Source: Caryophanales bacterium UBA4682 (GTDB lineage: Bacteria; Bacillota_I; Bacilli_A; RFN20; CAG-288). Taken from it: a stretch of 64,000 nucleotides of DNA. The stretch lies in assembly GCA_002404995.1 (NCBI GenBank), contig DHKY01000001.1:99455-163454 (forward strand). Direction: 5' to 3'. Made by a program: the position numbers and the translations under genes. The stretch's first letter is position 1. Each line of letters opens with the position of its first letter. Under the pieces are notes generated by a model, which saw only the letters and a list, made by a program, of their open reading frames with translations, ran no database searches and was not told the DNA's origin. This document shows, piece by piece, positions 32,834 to 41,623 of the stretch.

Positions 32834-33970
32834 TTACCTTCCTTTCAGGAACATTCCGGTCGAAGGATTAATCTTGTTCCTCAGTCCGTAGGCTAGACCA
32901 GCCACTAATACTAATACAAAAAGCGAAACATTGACGGCAATCGGAATGATTTTTTTGTTTGTACGTCCGCTGTTGATCTTATCAAAGAACGGAGTCCTGA
33001 CATTTGCAACAAGAATCGAATAAGCAACACCTTCTGGTGATCCGGTATAAAGACGGACAAGAAGTGTAAGAAGTGCACTAGTCAAAGCAAACCTCATTCT
33101 TCCAGAGCGGCTAGTTGGCGAAGTGACTGGATCAGTCAGGCAGAGAACACCGCCGAAGAAGATACCGCCGATAGCAAGATACCTGAAGGCATCCTTGAAA
33201 GCCCATCCTCCATCGCCGGCTCCTAAGAACCTGAGAACAAAAGCAAGGAAAAGAGAACCGATATAAACGACAGGTACGCGCCAATCAATAATCTTCCGAA
33301 CACAGAGATAAACACAGATAGCAAGAAGAACAAGGACAAATGTCTCGCCTAAAGCACCCCGGTAATTACCAAGGATCCTGTCTTTAAAGGACAACCCACT
33401 GACAATAGCCGAGAATCCGTTCTTGCTATTGATAAGCCCCGGCAAAGAAGCACCGGTTGTGATAGTGAAGGAATCCGGTTTGCTTCCCAAATAAGTTTTC
33501 CTATCGCTTGTAAAGGCAAGCTGGAGGAACACACGTCCGAAAATTGCAGGATTAAGAATGTTGTGTCCAAACCCGCCGAAGAGAAGCTTGAAGACAAGAA
33601 CAGATAGTACGGCACCGATAGCTAGCTTCCAGAAAGCAAGTCCAATCGGGCAAAGAAGAGCAAGAAGAAGACCAGTGACAAAGGAGTAGGAGTGAATGAC
33701 GCGATAGAGGTACTCTTTAAATGCACCAGTTTTGTATTCTTTGTTGAAGAACACAGGTAGATTCCAGAAGACATCAGGGAGCATAGCAAAGACAATTCCA
33801 ACAAAACCAAGAAGAATTGCAGTTAATCCATAGCTCTGGCCTGCGGTAACGAAATAATAAATGATACTGACAATCCAAAGGACCAGGACACAGAGGAAGA
33901 ATTCCCTCCTCTGGGAGAAAGTCGATGCTTTCCGGCGCAGATGCGGAGTAAATTGCTTGGGATAATCCAT
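32834..33970 (-). CDS. rnfD: RnfD-like membrane flavoprotein subunit
   Basis: The 378-residue polytopic protein belongs to the RnfD/NqrB family: FGHNILNPAIFGRVFL (residues about 134-149), the flavinylation segment TTGASLPGL (171-179), and GNYRGALGETFVLVLL. The acceptor in the family is Thr (SGATP); here it is Ser175, so covalent flavinylation is uncertain. The ATG at 33970 follows the rnfC stop directly and uses AAGGAGG inside rnfC. Confidence 0.85.
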   Translation of the reverse strand: MDYPKQFTPHLRRKASTFSQRREFFLCVLVLWIVSIIYYFVTAGQSYGLTAILLGFVGIVFAMLPDVFWNLPVFFNKEYKTGAFKEYLYRVIHSYSFVTGLLLALLCPIGLAFWKLAIGAVLSVLVFKLLFGGFGHNILNPAIFGRVFLQLAFTSDRKTYLGSKPDSFTITTGASLPGLINSKNGFSAIVSGLSFKDRILGNYRGALGETFVLVLLAICVYLCVRKIIDWRVPVVYIGSLFLAFVLRFLGAGDGGWAFKDAFRYLAIGGIFFGGVLCLTDPVTSPTSRSGRMRFALTSALLTLLVRLYTGSPEGVAYSILVANVRTPFFDKINSGRTNKKIIPIAVNVSLFVLVLVAGLAYGLRNKINPSTGMFLKGR

Positions 33971-33971
33971 T

Positions 33972-35276
33972 TTACTTCTTAGCCTCCTTCTTGGCCTGGA
34001 TGACAAGTGCTTTCGCTGCCATCACATTCTGACTGACTTCGATGCGGCTAGGACAGGAATAAGAACAAAGTCCGCATCCACAGCACCTGTCAGCATTCAG
34101 CTCAATCCTGCGCTGGATATCTTTTGCCTTATAGGCCATCTGAATCTGGACAGGCTGAAGATCCATCGGACAGGCTTCGCAACAGTTTCCGCAGTGCCAG
34201 CAGGGTTCCGGACGGAAGGAAGATTTCTTCCTGACAGTAATTCCATCCGCCTGCTGAAGCAGGACATAGCGGCCATCCGCTAGAACATTTCCGTTCCTTG
34301 GACCGCCGTTTACAATTTTCAGATCATCTTCATCTTTAAATCCAGCAAGAGAAAGAAAATCCTCTGCCAAGACTCCGTAAGGAGCGACAATATTCCTCGG
34401 CTTAGCGACTTCGCCGGATACTGTCACACAGCGCCTATCGGCGCTCTTTCCCTGGGTGAAATATCTTCCTAAGGCAATATAAGTATAGATATTATCGACA
34501 ATACATCCCGCCTCAATCGGAATGTGCTCATATTCTTTGCCGGTGACCAAAGTCACAAGATTCCGCTCATAGCCCCTAGGATAGGCATCTTTTGCTAGAA
34601 CAAGTTCAACTGGAAGAGAAGAATACTTCGCCCTCCATTTCTTGCAAGCGTCAATCAGGGCAGGCTTATCCGTCTTCGTGCAGAAAGCCACTTTCTTTGC
34701 CCCACTGACTTTCAAAAGATAAGGAATGGCAAGGAACGCATACTCACATTTTTCAGCTCCGTAGACATAATCCGTAGTCAGATAAGGCTCGCATTCCACA
34801 GCGTTGATAATCAGGACGTCGCACGGCTTTCCGGAATTGAACTTACGGTAAGTCGGGAAACCGGCACCGCCAAAACCGATAACGCCGCTTTTCTTAATGG
34901 CATCAATGATTTCATTGATGCTTGTCTTGTCTGCAGTCTTCCTGGGAGAAAGGGAATCCCATTCTCCTTTATGATCGTTGTGAATAACAAAACACTGCCT
35001 AGTACGGCCAGAAGAAGTCCTCCTCTCCTGTTTTCCTTCAATTTTTCCGGAAACAGAAGAATAGATTGGAAAATCATCTGGTGCACGGAGACCTAAAAGG
35101 GTGCCCTTCTTTACAGGAGAAGATACCTCTAAAGCCTTGTTGAGCGGATTACCCCGGCCATCAACACAGGGAATATAGACAAACTCGGGATCAAAGGAAG
35201 TAATCGGAAGATCCTGAGTCTGTTCCTTTTTGCCTGGGATGGGGGCAGATTCCTCGGAACGGAATAAGTGGAACAT
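33972..35276 (-). CDS. rnfC: RnfC-like NADH-oxidising subunit
   Basis: The 434-residue peripheral subunit would bind NADH and FMN on the cytoplasmic side. The nucleotide-binding region has GFGGAGFPTYRKF. Two [4Fe-4S] motifs lie near the C terminus: Cys359-x2-Cys-x2-Cys-x3-Cys369 and Cys398-x2-Cys-x2-Cys-x3-Cys408. These are the only visible Fe-S sites in the operon. A GAGGT ribosome-binding site precedes the ATG. It is second in the operon, behind the lipoprotein and a strong hairpin. Confidence 0.92.
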   Translation of the reverse strand: MFHLFRSEESAPIPGKKEQTQDLPITSFDPEFVYIPCVDGRGNPLNKALEVSSPVKKGTLLGLRAPDDFPIYSSVSGKIEGKQERRTSSGRTRQCFVIHNDHKGEWDSLSPRKTADKTSINEIIDAIKKSGVIGFGGAGFPTYRKFNSGKPCDVLIINAVECEPYLTTDYVYGAEKCEYAFLAIPYLLKVSGAKKVAFCTKTDKPALIDACKKWRAKYSSLPVELVLAKDAYPRGYERNLVTLVTGKEYEHIPIEAGCIVDNIYTYIALGRYFTQGKSADRRCVTVSGEVAKPRNIVAPYGVLAEDFLSLAGFKDEDDLKIVNGGPRNGNVLADGRYVLLQQADGITVRKKSSFRPEPCWHCGNCCEACPMDLQPVQIQMAYKAKDIQRRIELNADRCCGCGLCSYSCPSRIEVSQNVMAAKALVIQAKKEAKK

Positions 35277-35304
35277 GGTTTTTACCTCATTTTTAATAAA
35301 GAAC

Positions 35305-35325
35305 CAGGTCCGGAAACCGGACCTG
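35305..35325 (-). terminator. Intra-operon hairpin between the flavolipoprotein and rnfC
   Basis: CAGGTCCGG/CCGGACCTG is a perfect 9-bp stem with a 3-nt loop. The 3' tail on the minus strand (GTTCTTTATT) is only moderately T-rich, so it is a partial terminator or an mRNA-stabilising stem rather than a full stop. Confidence 0.65.
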
Positions 35326-35347
35326 ATTCAGCAGACTCTCAGAAAAG

Positions 35348-36925
35348 CTACTTGACTAAATAGCTATAGGCTTCATGGGCAAACTGGACATAGGTCTTCG
35401 TTTCGCTCATGGTAGCGCCAGTCTTAACATCTCCGATTGTAACGTATTTATGTCCATCAGCATCGGCTTCTTTAGAAGTGACTGCGTTATCCTTGGTAAG
35501 GTTCGTGAAATCAAGTCCGACAAATGCCGTCTCGACAGCGGCGATATTCCACTTCCACCAAGTCTGGTAATTTTCCGGTTTCACATCTTCCGGTGCGCCA
35601 TGGCCGGTAGTCCAATAGTTGTTTCCGTATTCGGCTTTGGTTGCTGTCCTGTTTCCATAGGCGACTTTATCAGAAGATGCAGTACCATTAGCATCCTTGG
35701 CAATAGAAATCTGATGGAGGAACTGAGCGTTGTAATAATCATTGGCAAGATAGGCAGAAGAAGCATAGTAAGCCCTGGCATCTGCATTGCTTCCATTTGC
35801 ATAAGCGACATACTCACGGCTCTTAGCAGCAGCTAAAGGGGTACCAGTCCAGACCTTGCCGTTGACCGAGATATACTGAGAATAATAATTATCGACAGCA
35901 TCGGCTTTTTCAGTGGCATCGGTATGGAAATGAACCACCGGGGCATCGTTTCCGCTTTCGGCAGGGCGCTGAGCAAGCCTAGAGAGGAACTGATTGGTTT
36001 CATTGATGTTTGCATAGACGACCTTATTATCTGTTCCAACAACAAGCTCGGTCTTGGAGAAACAGTTCTGATGATCAAGTCCGAACTGTTCGACAACGCG
36101 GGACTCACCAGTGAAAGCAGACTTGGCTGCTTGAATATAAGTTTCGAAGGAAGAAATCGTTGCACCGGTATCGACACTATCAACAAAACCAGTCTTGGAT
36201 TCAGCGGAATCAGAGGCTTTCTTATATTCAGAAGCGACTTTCGAAAGATCCTTTCCCTTCAATCCAGCTTCGATTTTGGAAATATTAGCTTTCCATCCTA
36301 AGCCATACCTTCCAGAAGGCCAATAAGAGGAATCCTCCGAGGCCTTAGAATAAATCGGAGAAATCAGTCCGTCGATTTTTTCACCGTTTTCCTTGGAGCC
36401 ATAGGCATAATTCGTGGCAAGGGTATTATAAAGCTTGGCCCTGTCTTTCTGCTGGCTATAGGCTTTGGAAATAGCATCATAATCATCATTTCCATGCTTA
36501 TAGGAAAGTTTGCCATCAGCAATAGTTCCAGTATATGTGACTCCATCAATTGTCAGATACTTTGCATAATAGGCTGTTTTTCCCTTTTCGGTTACAGCAA
36601 CAACATTGTCGCCGGCTTCCTGAACCGCCGCCTTAGCAATAGAGTTTCCGCTAGAATCCGGGGCAGCACAATAGACAAGTTCGTCGAAATGGACAGATTG
36701 GGCAAGACCATCTTTAATCTGGACTTCTGCACGGATTAGATAGCTGCCATGAATGGAATAAGCGACACGGATACCATCGACATAGGTTTTTCCTTCTGGT
36801 GCGACAGTCGCACTATCACCAGGTTTGACAGAAGGGCTGGCAGACGTTCCGCTCTCACCACGAGGAGCACAACCGACTAAACCAAGGGCAGATAGACTCA
36901 GCAGAAACAAGACATTCTTCTTCAT
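35348..36925 (-). CDS. Lipoprotein with two flavinylation-type motifs (PplA-like)
   Basis: The 525-residue lipoprotein has a signal peptide ending in LVGC (Cys19) and a Ser/Pro linker. Two related halves each end in a flavinylation-type motif [ST]-G-A-T-x-[ST]: DTGATISS (acceptor Thr256) and KTGATMSE (acceptor Thr505). Each half also has a W-x-A/W-x-W segment (YGLGWKANI, TWWKWNIA) and a similar IDGVTYTGT/VNGKVWTGT strand. Duplicated FMN domains on a lipoprotein are the architecture of PplA, the flavin electron carrier in Listeria extracellular electron transfer. It is first in the rnf operon. The FMN domains are divergent; flavinylation is inferred from the motifs and from ApbE nearby. Confidence 0.75.
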   Translation of the reverse strand: MKKNVLFLLSLSALGLVGCAPRGESGTSASPSVKPGDSATVAPEGKTYVDGIRVAYSIHGSYLIRAEVQIKDGLAQSVHFDELVYCAAPDSSGNSIAKAAVQEAGDNVVAVTEKGKTAYYAKYLTIDGVTYTGTIADGKLSYKHGNDDYDAISKAYSQQKDRAKLYNTLATNYAYGSKENGEKIDGLISPIYSKASEDSSYWPSGRYGLGWKANISKIEAGLKGKDLSKVASEYKKASDSAESKTGFVDSVDTGATISSFETYIQAAKSAFTGESRVVEQFGLDHQNCFSKTELVVGTDNKVVYANINETNQFLSRLAQRPAESGNDAPVVHFHTDATEKADAVDNYYSQYISVNGKVWTGTPLAAAKSREYVAYANGSNADARAYYASSAYLANDYYNAQFLHQISIAKDANGTASSDKVAYGNRTATKAEYGNNYWTTGHGAPEDVKPENYQTWWKWNIAAVETAFVGLDFTNLTKDNAVTSKEADADGHKYVTIGDVKTGATMSETKTYVQFAHEAYSYLVK

Positions 36926-36927
36926 TT

Positions 36928-36994
36928 AAACAACCTCCAATAATTGTTGTTTGTAAGTGTCTTCTCTTAATAATAAGTATAGAAAGAGAAACAC
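36928..36994 (-). promoter_or_regulatory. Control region of the flavolipoprotein–rnf operon with two inverted repeats
   Basis: GTGT-c-TTCTCTT (36957-36968) pairs with AAGAGAAACAC (36984-36994) around a candidate minus-strand -10 TATACT (36981-36976), as an operator would. Nearer the gene, AAACAAC (36928-36934) and GTTGTTT (36946-36952) form a stem whose loop carries the Shine-Dalgarno GGAGG. Both suggest regulation; neither is matched to a known factor. Confidence 0.5.
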
Positions 36995-37188
36995 CGTCAG
37001 TTTAACTATATTACCCCAAATCAAAAAGTCAAGGAAAAGGGATAGCCGTAGAATTCTATCTAACGTTTTTAAACAATTTTTGAGAAAAAACACGAAATAA
37101 ATAATTAGTTATAACTAACAAAGCAATCTTGTCTCAGAAAAAGGGTTGTAAATATTTTTCTGCATAAATTTTATGCGCAACAAAAAAA
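36995..37188. other. AT-rich intergenic region with a 14-bp palindrome
   Basis: Together with the control region this gene-free stretch runs from 36926 to 37188. It is AT-rich and contains the perfect palindrome TTAGTTATAACTAA at 37105-37118. No coding sequence is supported here. The palindrome may be an operator for the rnf operon, but no matching site was found elsewhere by eye. Confidence 0.5.
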
Positions 37189-37213
37189 GAGAGAAGGCAT
37201 GTTGCCTTCTCTC
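37189..37213 (-). terminator. Rho-independent terminator after rubrerythrin
   Basis: GAGAGAAGGC/GCCTTCTCTC with a 5-nt loop is followed on the minus strand by seven T residues. Confidence 0.93.
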
Positions 37214-37231
37214 AGATGCAAGTCAGTTCTT

Positions 37232-37810
37232 TTACTTAGCTTTCTTCGGCTCCCAGCCGTAATTCAGGGCTTCTGGAATGAAGGAATCTTTATGTCCGCA
37301 GACCGGGCAAATAGACGGCTTTGCACCGACAGCAATATGTCCACAGACTGTGCACTTCCAGACAACCAGAACATTTTCCTTGATAACGACTTTCGTAGAA
37401 CCTAGCTGGCTAAGCAATTCTTTGTAACGAGCTTCGTGACGGGCCTCGATAGCACCGACAAGGTCAAATTTGGCAGCAATTTCCGGGAAACCTTCTTCAC
37501 GGGCAATCTTGGCAAACTCAGGATACCTAGATGTTTGCTCATAATGCTCGCCATTTGCGGCATCATTGAGATTGGCTTCCGTGGTCGGAATCGAGCCATC
37601 GTGCAGATACTTGAACCAGAGTTCAGCATGCTCGTTTTCATTAAGGCTAGTTTCCCTGAAGAGATCAGCAAATGCCTGATGTCCTTCTTTTTTAGCAACC
37701 GAAGCATAATAGGCGTACTTGGTGTGAGCCTGGCTTTCACCTGCGAAAGCTGCCTGTAGATTCTTTTCTGTCTGCGTACCGGCTAAACGCTTGAAATCCT
37801 TTTCTGTCAT
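37232..37810 (-). CDS. Rubrerythrin
   Basis: The 192-residue non-haem iron protein reduces hydrogen peroxide in anaerobes. The four-helix diiron domain shows FAGESQAHTKYAYYA, NENEHAELWFK and GAIEARHEARYKELL, giving the Glu and His ligands. The C-terminal rubredoxin-like domain carries WKCTVCGH and ICPVCGHK. The ATG at 37810 follows GGAGG; an in-frame start 15 nt upstream lacks one. An extended -10 (TGA-TATAAT, -10 at 37842-37837) drives it. It stands alone, next to but not in the rnf operon. Confidence 0.95.
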   Translation of the reverse strand: MTEKDFKRLAGTQTEKNLQAAFAGESQAHTKYAYYASVAKKEGHQAFADLFRETSLNENEHAELWFKYLHDGSIPTTEANLNDAANGEHYEQTSRYPEFAKIAREEGFPEIAAKFDLVGAIEARHEARYKELLSQLGSTKVVIKENVLVVWKCTVCGHIAVGAKPSICPVCGHKDSFIPEALNYGWEPKKAK

Positions 37811-37836
37811 ATAGAACACCTCCAATGTTCGCGATT

Positions 37837-37845
37837 ATTATATCA
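37837..37845 (-). promoter_or_regulatory. Rubrerythrin extended -10 promoter
   Basis: On the minus strand TGA-TATAAT ends at 37837, placing +1 near 37830, about 20 nt before the ATG. No clear -35. Confidence 0.55.
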
Positions 37846-37949
37846 GAATACGGAAGTAAGAAAAGTGAAACGCTTACAGCTAAGCAAACCATTCTAATCC
37901 ATATGTATTTTGCGCTATGATATACAGGCTATAAGGGGCGGTTTGAACG

Positions 37950-39755
37950 ATGAACAAAAAAGAAAAGAAAACAAAAAGCAGGGATAAGGTATCTTTATGG
38001 ACATATAGGAAGCCTTACAAAGTACCTTTTATAATTGCATGTTTATGCATTACGCTAGAAAATGCTTTGGAGATTTCCTTGCCCTTCCTAATGAATATTA
38101 TGCTATCAAACGGATTGGACCTTAATATGGATGGCACTTACTCCTATAATCAAGCCTTCGTCTTAGAAAGGGCTGGAATCAGGATTGGGTTTGCTATCCT
38201 CGCATTTGTCTTAGGCGTTCTAAGTGCTAAAAGGACTGCCAAAGCAGGACGTGGCTTCGGATACGAAAGGCGGAAAGAGGAATACAAAAAGATTCAATCT
38301 TTCTCCTTTGCAAATCTAGATGAATTCCGAATTAATTCTCTGATTACCCGTAGGACGAATGATATTCAGCTGATTTCCGATAGTTTCTGTCAATCCTTAC
38401 GTCCTTTTCTTCGCGGACCTTTCCAGCTTCTGTTCGCATTTTGTTTTGCTGCCAGGATTTCCACGAAGCTTACTGTTGTCTATGCTATTGCCATTCCGCT
38501 GCTTGCTGTCGCACTCACTTTTGTTGTTCTCTTCTCCCGTCCAAAGTTCTATGCATTGCAGAAAGCCGTCGACCGCGTCAATCGAACAACAGATGAATCC
38601 TTGAGAGCAAGGAAGCTGATCCGTGCCAATGCCAAAAAGGACTACGAAGAAGAAAAATTTGGGCTCGTCAACAAAGACGTTAAAAAGGTTGCGACCTCTT
38701 CATTAGCATTGGTCGGATCCAACAGGGCTATCTCACAATTGAGGACCTATGCCTGTATTGTCGGAATCCTGCTCATCGGAGGAACCAACATTATTTCAAA
38801 TTTTACGATTCCTTCGCAGATTAAGGATGAAGTCACGAACATCACCTCATTCCTAAGCTATACCACTCAGAGGATGGCCTCACTGGAAAGGATTTCTTCT
38901 GTTTTCAGGCTGTTTACCCGTTCTTCTGCATCCATTGAGCGTGTAAAGGAAGTCTTTGCCAGCAAGAGCGATATTATCGAAAACAAGGACTCTAAAATCA
39001 AATTCAAGGATGGCTCCATCGTCTTCGACCATGTTTCCTTCAAATACAATAAGGACGCAAAGGAAAATGTTCTTTCTGATGTCAGCTTCTCTATCAATAG
39101 TGGTGAGACAATTGGAATCCTTGGAGAAACCGGTTCTTCAAAATCAACGTTGATCTACCTGATTGAGCGCTTCTATGATGTTACCGAAGGTGAAATCAAA
39201 ATCGGAGGCTATCCGATTAAAGACTATCCGTTGAAAGAGATACGGAAAGAAACTGCAATCGCGTTCCAATCCCCGCTTCTGTTTACCGGCACCATCCGGG
39301 ATAACCTTCTTTGGGGAAATCCAAAGGCAAGCGAAGAAGATATCATCAGAGCCTGCAAGATTGCCTGCTGTTATGATTTCATCAGGAATTCTCTTCCCAA
39401 CGGATTGGATACAAGGCTTGGTCAGTCCGGCGGAAATGTCTCCGGAGGCCAAAGACAGCGTCTTTGCATCGCCCGTGCTTTGCTTCGTCAGCCGAAGATC
39501 TTAGTTCTCGATGATTCCTTCTCCGCCTTGGACCGTATAACGGAAGCCCAGCTGAAAAAGAACCTTGAGGAATGCTATCCGGAAAGGACAAAGATTGTCA
39601 TCTCCCAGAAGACTTCCACCATCGAGGACAGTGACCGGATTATCGTTCTGAGAGACGGAAGAATCAACAACATCGGAACCTCTTCCTGGCTATTAGAGCA
39701 CGACCCGATTTACCAGGATATTTATAAAGTTCAGAAGGAGGGACTCGAAAAATGA
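37950..39755 (+). CDS. ABC exporter subunit with degenerate ATPase site
   Basis: The 601-residue half-transporter has an N-terminal six-helix export domain and a C-terminal ATPase. The Walker A is GETGSSKST, with Ser in place of the Gly that normally precedes Lys. Walker B is LVLDDSFSALD, where Asp replaces the catalytic Glu. The signature is intact (VSGGQRQR). These mark it as the degenerate half of a heterodimeric exporter, its signature serving the active site of the partner. The start codon of the partner overlaps its stop (39752-39755). Substrate unknown; drugs, lipids and peptides are all possible. Confidence 0.9.
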   Translation: MNKKEKKTKSRDKVSLWTYRKPYKVPFIIACLCITLENALEISLPFLMNIMLSNGLDLNMDGTYSYNQAFVLERAGIRIGFAILAFVLGVLSAKRTAKAGRGFGYERRKEEYKKIQSFSFANLDEFRINSLITRRTNDIQLISDSFCQSLRPFLRGPFQLLFAFCFAARISTKLTVVYAIAIPLLAVALTFVVLFSRPKFYALQKAVDRVNRTTDESLRARKLIRANAKKDYEEEKFGLVNKDVKKVATSSLALVGSNRAISQLRTYACIVGILLIGGTNIISNFTIPSQIKDEVTNITSFLSYTTQRMASLERISSVFRLFTRSSASIERVKEVFASKSDIIENKDSKIKFKDGSIVFDHVSFKYNKDAKENVLSDVSFSINSGETIGILGETGSSKSTLIYLIERFYDVTEGEIKIGGYPIKDYPLKEIRKETAIAFQSPLLFTGTIRDNLLWGNPKASEEDIIRACKIACCYDFIRNSLPNGLDTRLGQSGGNVSGGQRQRLCIARALLRQPKILVLDDSFSALDRITEAQLKKNLEECYPERTKIVISQKTSTIEDSDRIIVLRDGRINNIGTSSWLLEHDPIYQDIYKVQKEGLEK

Positions 39756-41602
39756 AAAAGAACAGCAATCATTCCCGTCCAAAGAATCTCAGACGCACAT
39801 TCCTTCGCCTTAGGTCTTACTTCAAGCCTTATTGGTTCCTCTTCCTTCTTGTCGTCTTAAGGACAATCTGGACTGCTATCGCAAACCTGGAAGGAACCAG
39901 GTATGCCGGTGATAGGACAAACTATATTCTGAATTCCCAGAATGTCGAGGCTTCTGTTCGTTATGCCACCTACTTTTCCATGGGAACAAAGCTTATCATC
40001 CTGTATCTGACCGGTGCTCTCTGTGCTCTCATCCATAATGAAATTAGGGTAGTATTAACACAGAAGATTCTTTATAAGCTCCGTTCGCAATTGATGGCAA
40101 AGAGGCAGAACCTCCCCATCAGCTACTTCGATACGCATACCCATGGAGAAATCAGGTCCTTCTTCACCAACGATGTTGACTCCCTTCTGAACTGCTTGAA
40201 TGATTCCATTGCCAACATCATTCTTTCTGCCACAAACAGGATCGGAACGATTGTCTCCTTGTTTATTCTCAATGTCCGACTAACTCTGATTGTCCTTGTC
40301 TTTATCATCGTCAGGATCGTCTTCAGGGCAATCAACGCGAAAATCTCACGGAAGTACTTCGTCAAGACACAGCAGGCTCTTAGCAATGTCAACTCCGTTG
40401 TCGAGGAGGATATCTCCGGAACCAAGGTCATCAAAGCCTTCAACCACGAAGAAGCAAGCTATGAGAAGTTCGCTGCTGCCAACCAAGAATGGAAAGAGGC
40501 AAGCAGCCAGGCCTTCTATCATACCCAGAGGAACACACCTTTCTTTGTCTCTTTGTCCTATCTCAACTTTGCAGTCGCTTCTGTTCTTGGCGTCATCGCT
40601 TTGTGCACAGGAAGGTTTGGAGCCCTGAATTTCGGTCAGCTTCAGTCTTATCTTGTTTTAGTCCGTAACGCCTGCCGTCCGTTCAACTACTTCACTAGGC
40701 ATTTGAATAACATTCTCTCGGCGAGGGCGGGTGCGGAACGCATCTTCGGATTCCTGGATGAAAAAGAAGAGCAGGAAACCGGAAATATTACGCTTGAGAA
40801 GATCAGCGAAGAGGAAGATTTTGCCAAACGTTATGCTTGGAAGAAAGCAGACGGAAGCTTAGTTCCACTGGAAGGCAAGATTGAGTTCAAACACGTCTAC
40901 TTCTCCTATGTCAAAGGCAAACCGATTCTTCAAGACATTTCCTTTGAATGCCATCGGGGAAAGAAGACGGCATTCGTCGGAGCTACCGGTGCTGGAAAAA
41001 CAACGATTATATCTTTATTAGCTCGGTTCTATCCAATCGATTCCGGAGAGATTCTCTATGATGGTATCAATGTCATGGATATCGAGCTTGAATCCCTTCG
41101 CCGTGCTCTTTCCATGGTTACGCAGGATACCCACCTCTTCACCGATACAATCGAGAACAATATTCGTTATGTCCGCCGTCATTCCACCCATGAGGAAGTC
41201 GTCTGCGCCGCAAAGAAAACACAAGCCGATTCCTTTATCCGCCGTTCTCCGGAAGGTTATGATACAATGCTATACGATGATGGCGCAAACCTCTCCGAAG
41301 GCCAGCGTCAGCTCCTTGGCTTGACCAGAGCGACGCTGAACCAGCCTCCAGTTCTGATTCTGGATGAGGCGACAAGCAACATCGATACACGAAGCGAGCT
41401 GCTGATTCAGAAGAGCCTGAACGAATTAAGGAAATCCCGTACGACCATCAGGATTGCCCATCGTCTCTCCACAATCCGGGATGCCGATGAAATCATCGTA
41501 CTTGATCATGGTGTCATCCAGGAAAGAGGCACGCAGGACGAACTATTGGCTCTCCATAAGAAGTACTACGACCTCTATACCGGAAAAGTCGAACTCAGTT
41601 AA
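39752..41602 (+). CDS. ABC exporter subunit with canonical ATPase site
   Basis: The 616-residue half-transporter has a canonical Walker A (GATGAGKTT) and Walker B with catalytic Glu (LILDEATSNID). Its signature reads LSEGQRQLL, the altered form common in the partner that complements a degenerate subunit. With the preceding gene it makes an asymmetric exporter with one hydrolytic site. A 22-nt gap separates it from addB, so the exporter and recombination genes may share a transcript. Confidence 0.92.
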   Translation: MKKNSNHSRPKNLRRTFLRLRSYFKPYWFLFLLVVLRTIWTAIANLEGTRYAGDRTNYILNSQNVEASVRYATYFSMGTKLIILYLTGALCALIHNEIRVVLTQKILYKLRSQLMAKRQNLPISYFDTHTHGEIRSFFTNDVDSLLNCLNDSIANIILSATNRIGTIVSLFILNVRLTLIVLVFIIVRIVFRAINAKISRKYFVKTQQALSNVNSVVEEDISGTKVIKAFNHEEASYEKFAAANQEWKEASSQAFYHTQRNTPFFVSLSYLNFAVASVLGVIALCTGRFGALNFGQLQSYLVLVRNACRPFNYFTRHLNNILSARAGAERIFGFLDEKEEQETGNITLEKISEEEDFAKRYAWKKADGSLVPLEGKIEFKHVYFSYVKGKPILQDISFECHRGKKTAFVGATGAGKTTIISLLARFYPIDSGEILYDGINVMDIELESLRRALSMVTQDTHLFTDTIENNIRYVRRHSTHEEVVCAAKKTQADSFIRRSPEGYDTMLYDDGANLSEGQRQLLGLTRATLNQPPVLILDEATSNIDTRSELLIQKSLNELRKSRTTIRIAHRLSTIRDADEIIVLDHGVIQERGTQDELLALHKKYYDLYTGKVELS

Positions 41603-41623
41603 AACCATAAAGGAGCTAGAAAA

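Noticed and set aside
37105..37118. PerR or Fur box
   Set aside because: The palindrome TTAGTTATAACTAA does not fit the PerR or Fur consensus closely enough.
37866..37880. Catabolite-responsive element (TGAAACGCTTACA) before the ABC exporter
   Set aside because: It is one base short of the consensus spacing and no other copy was seen.
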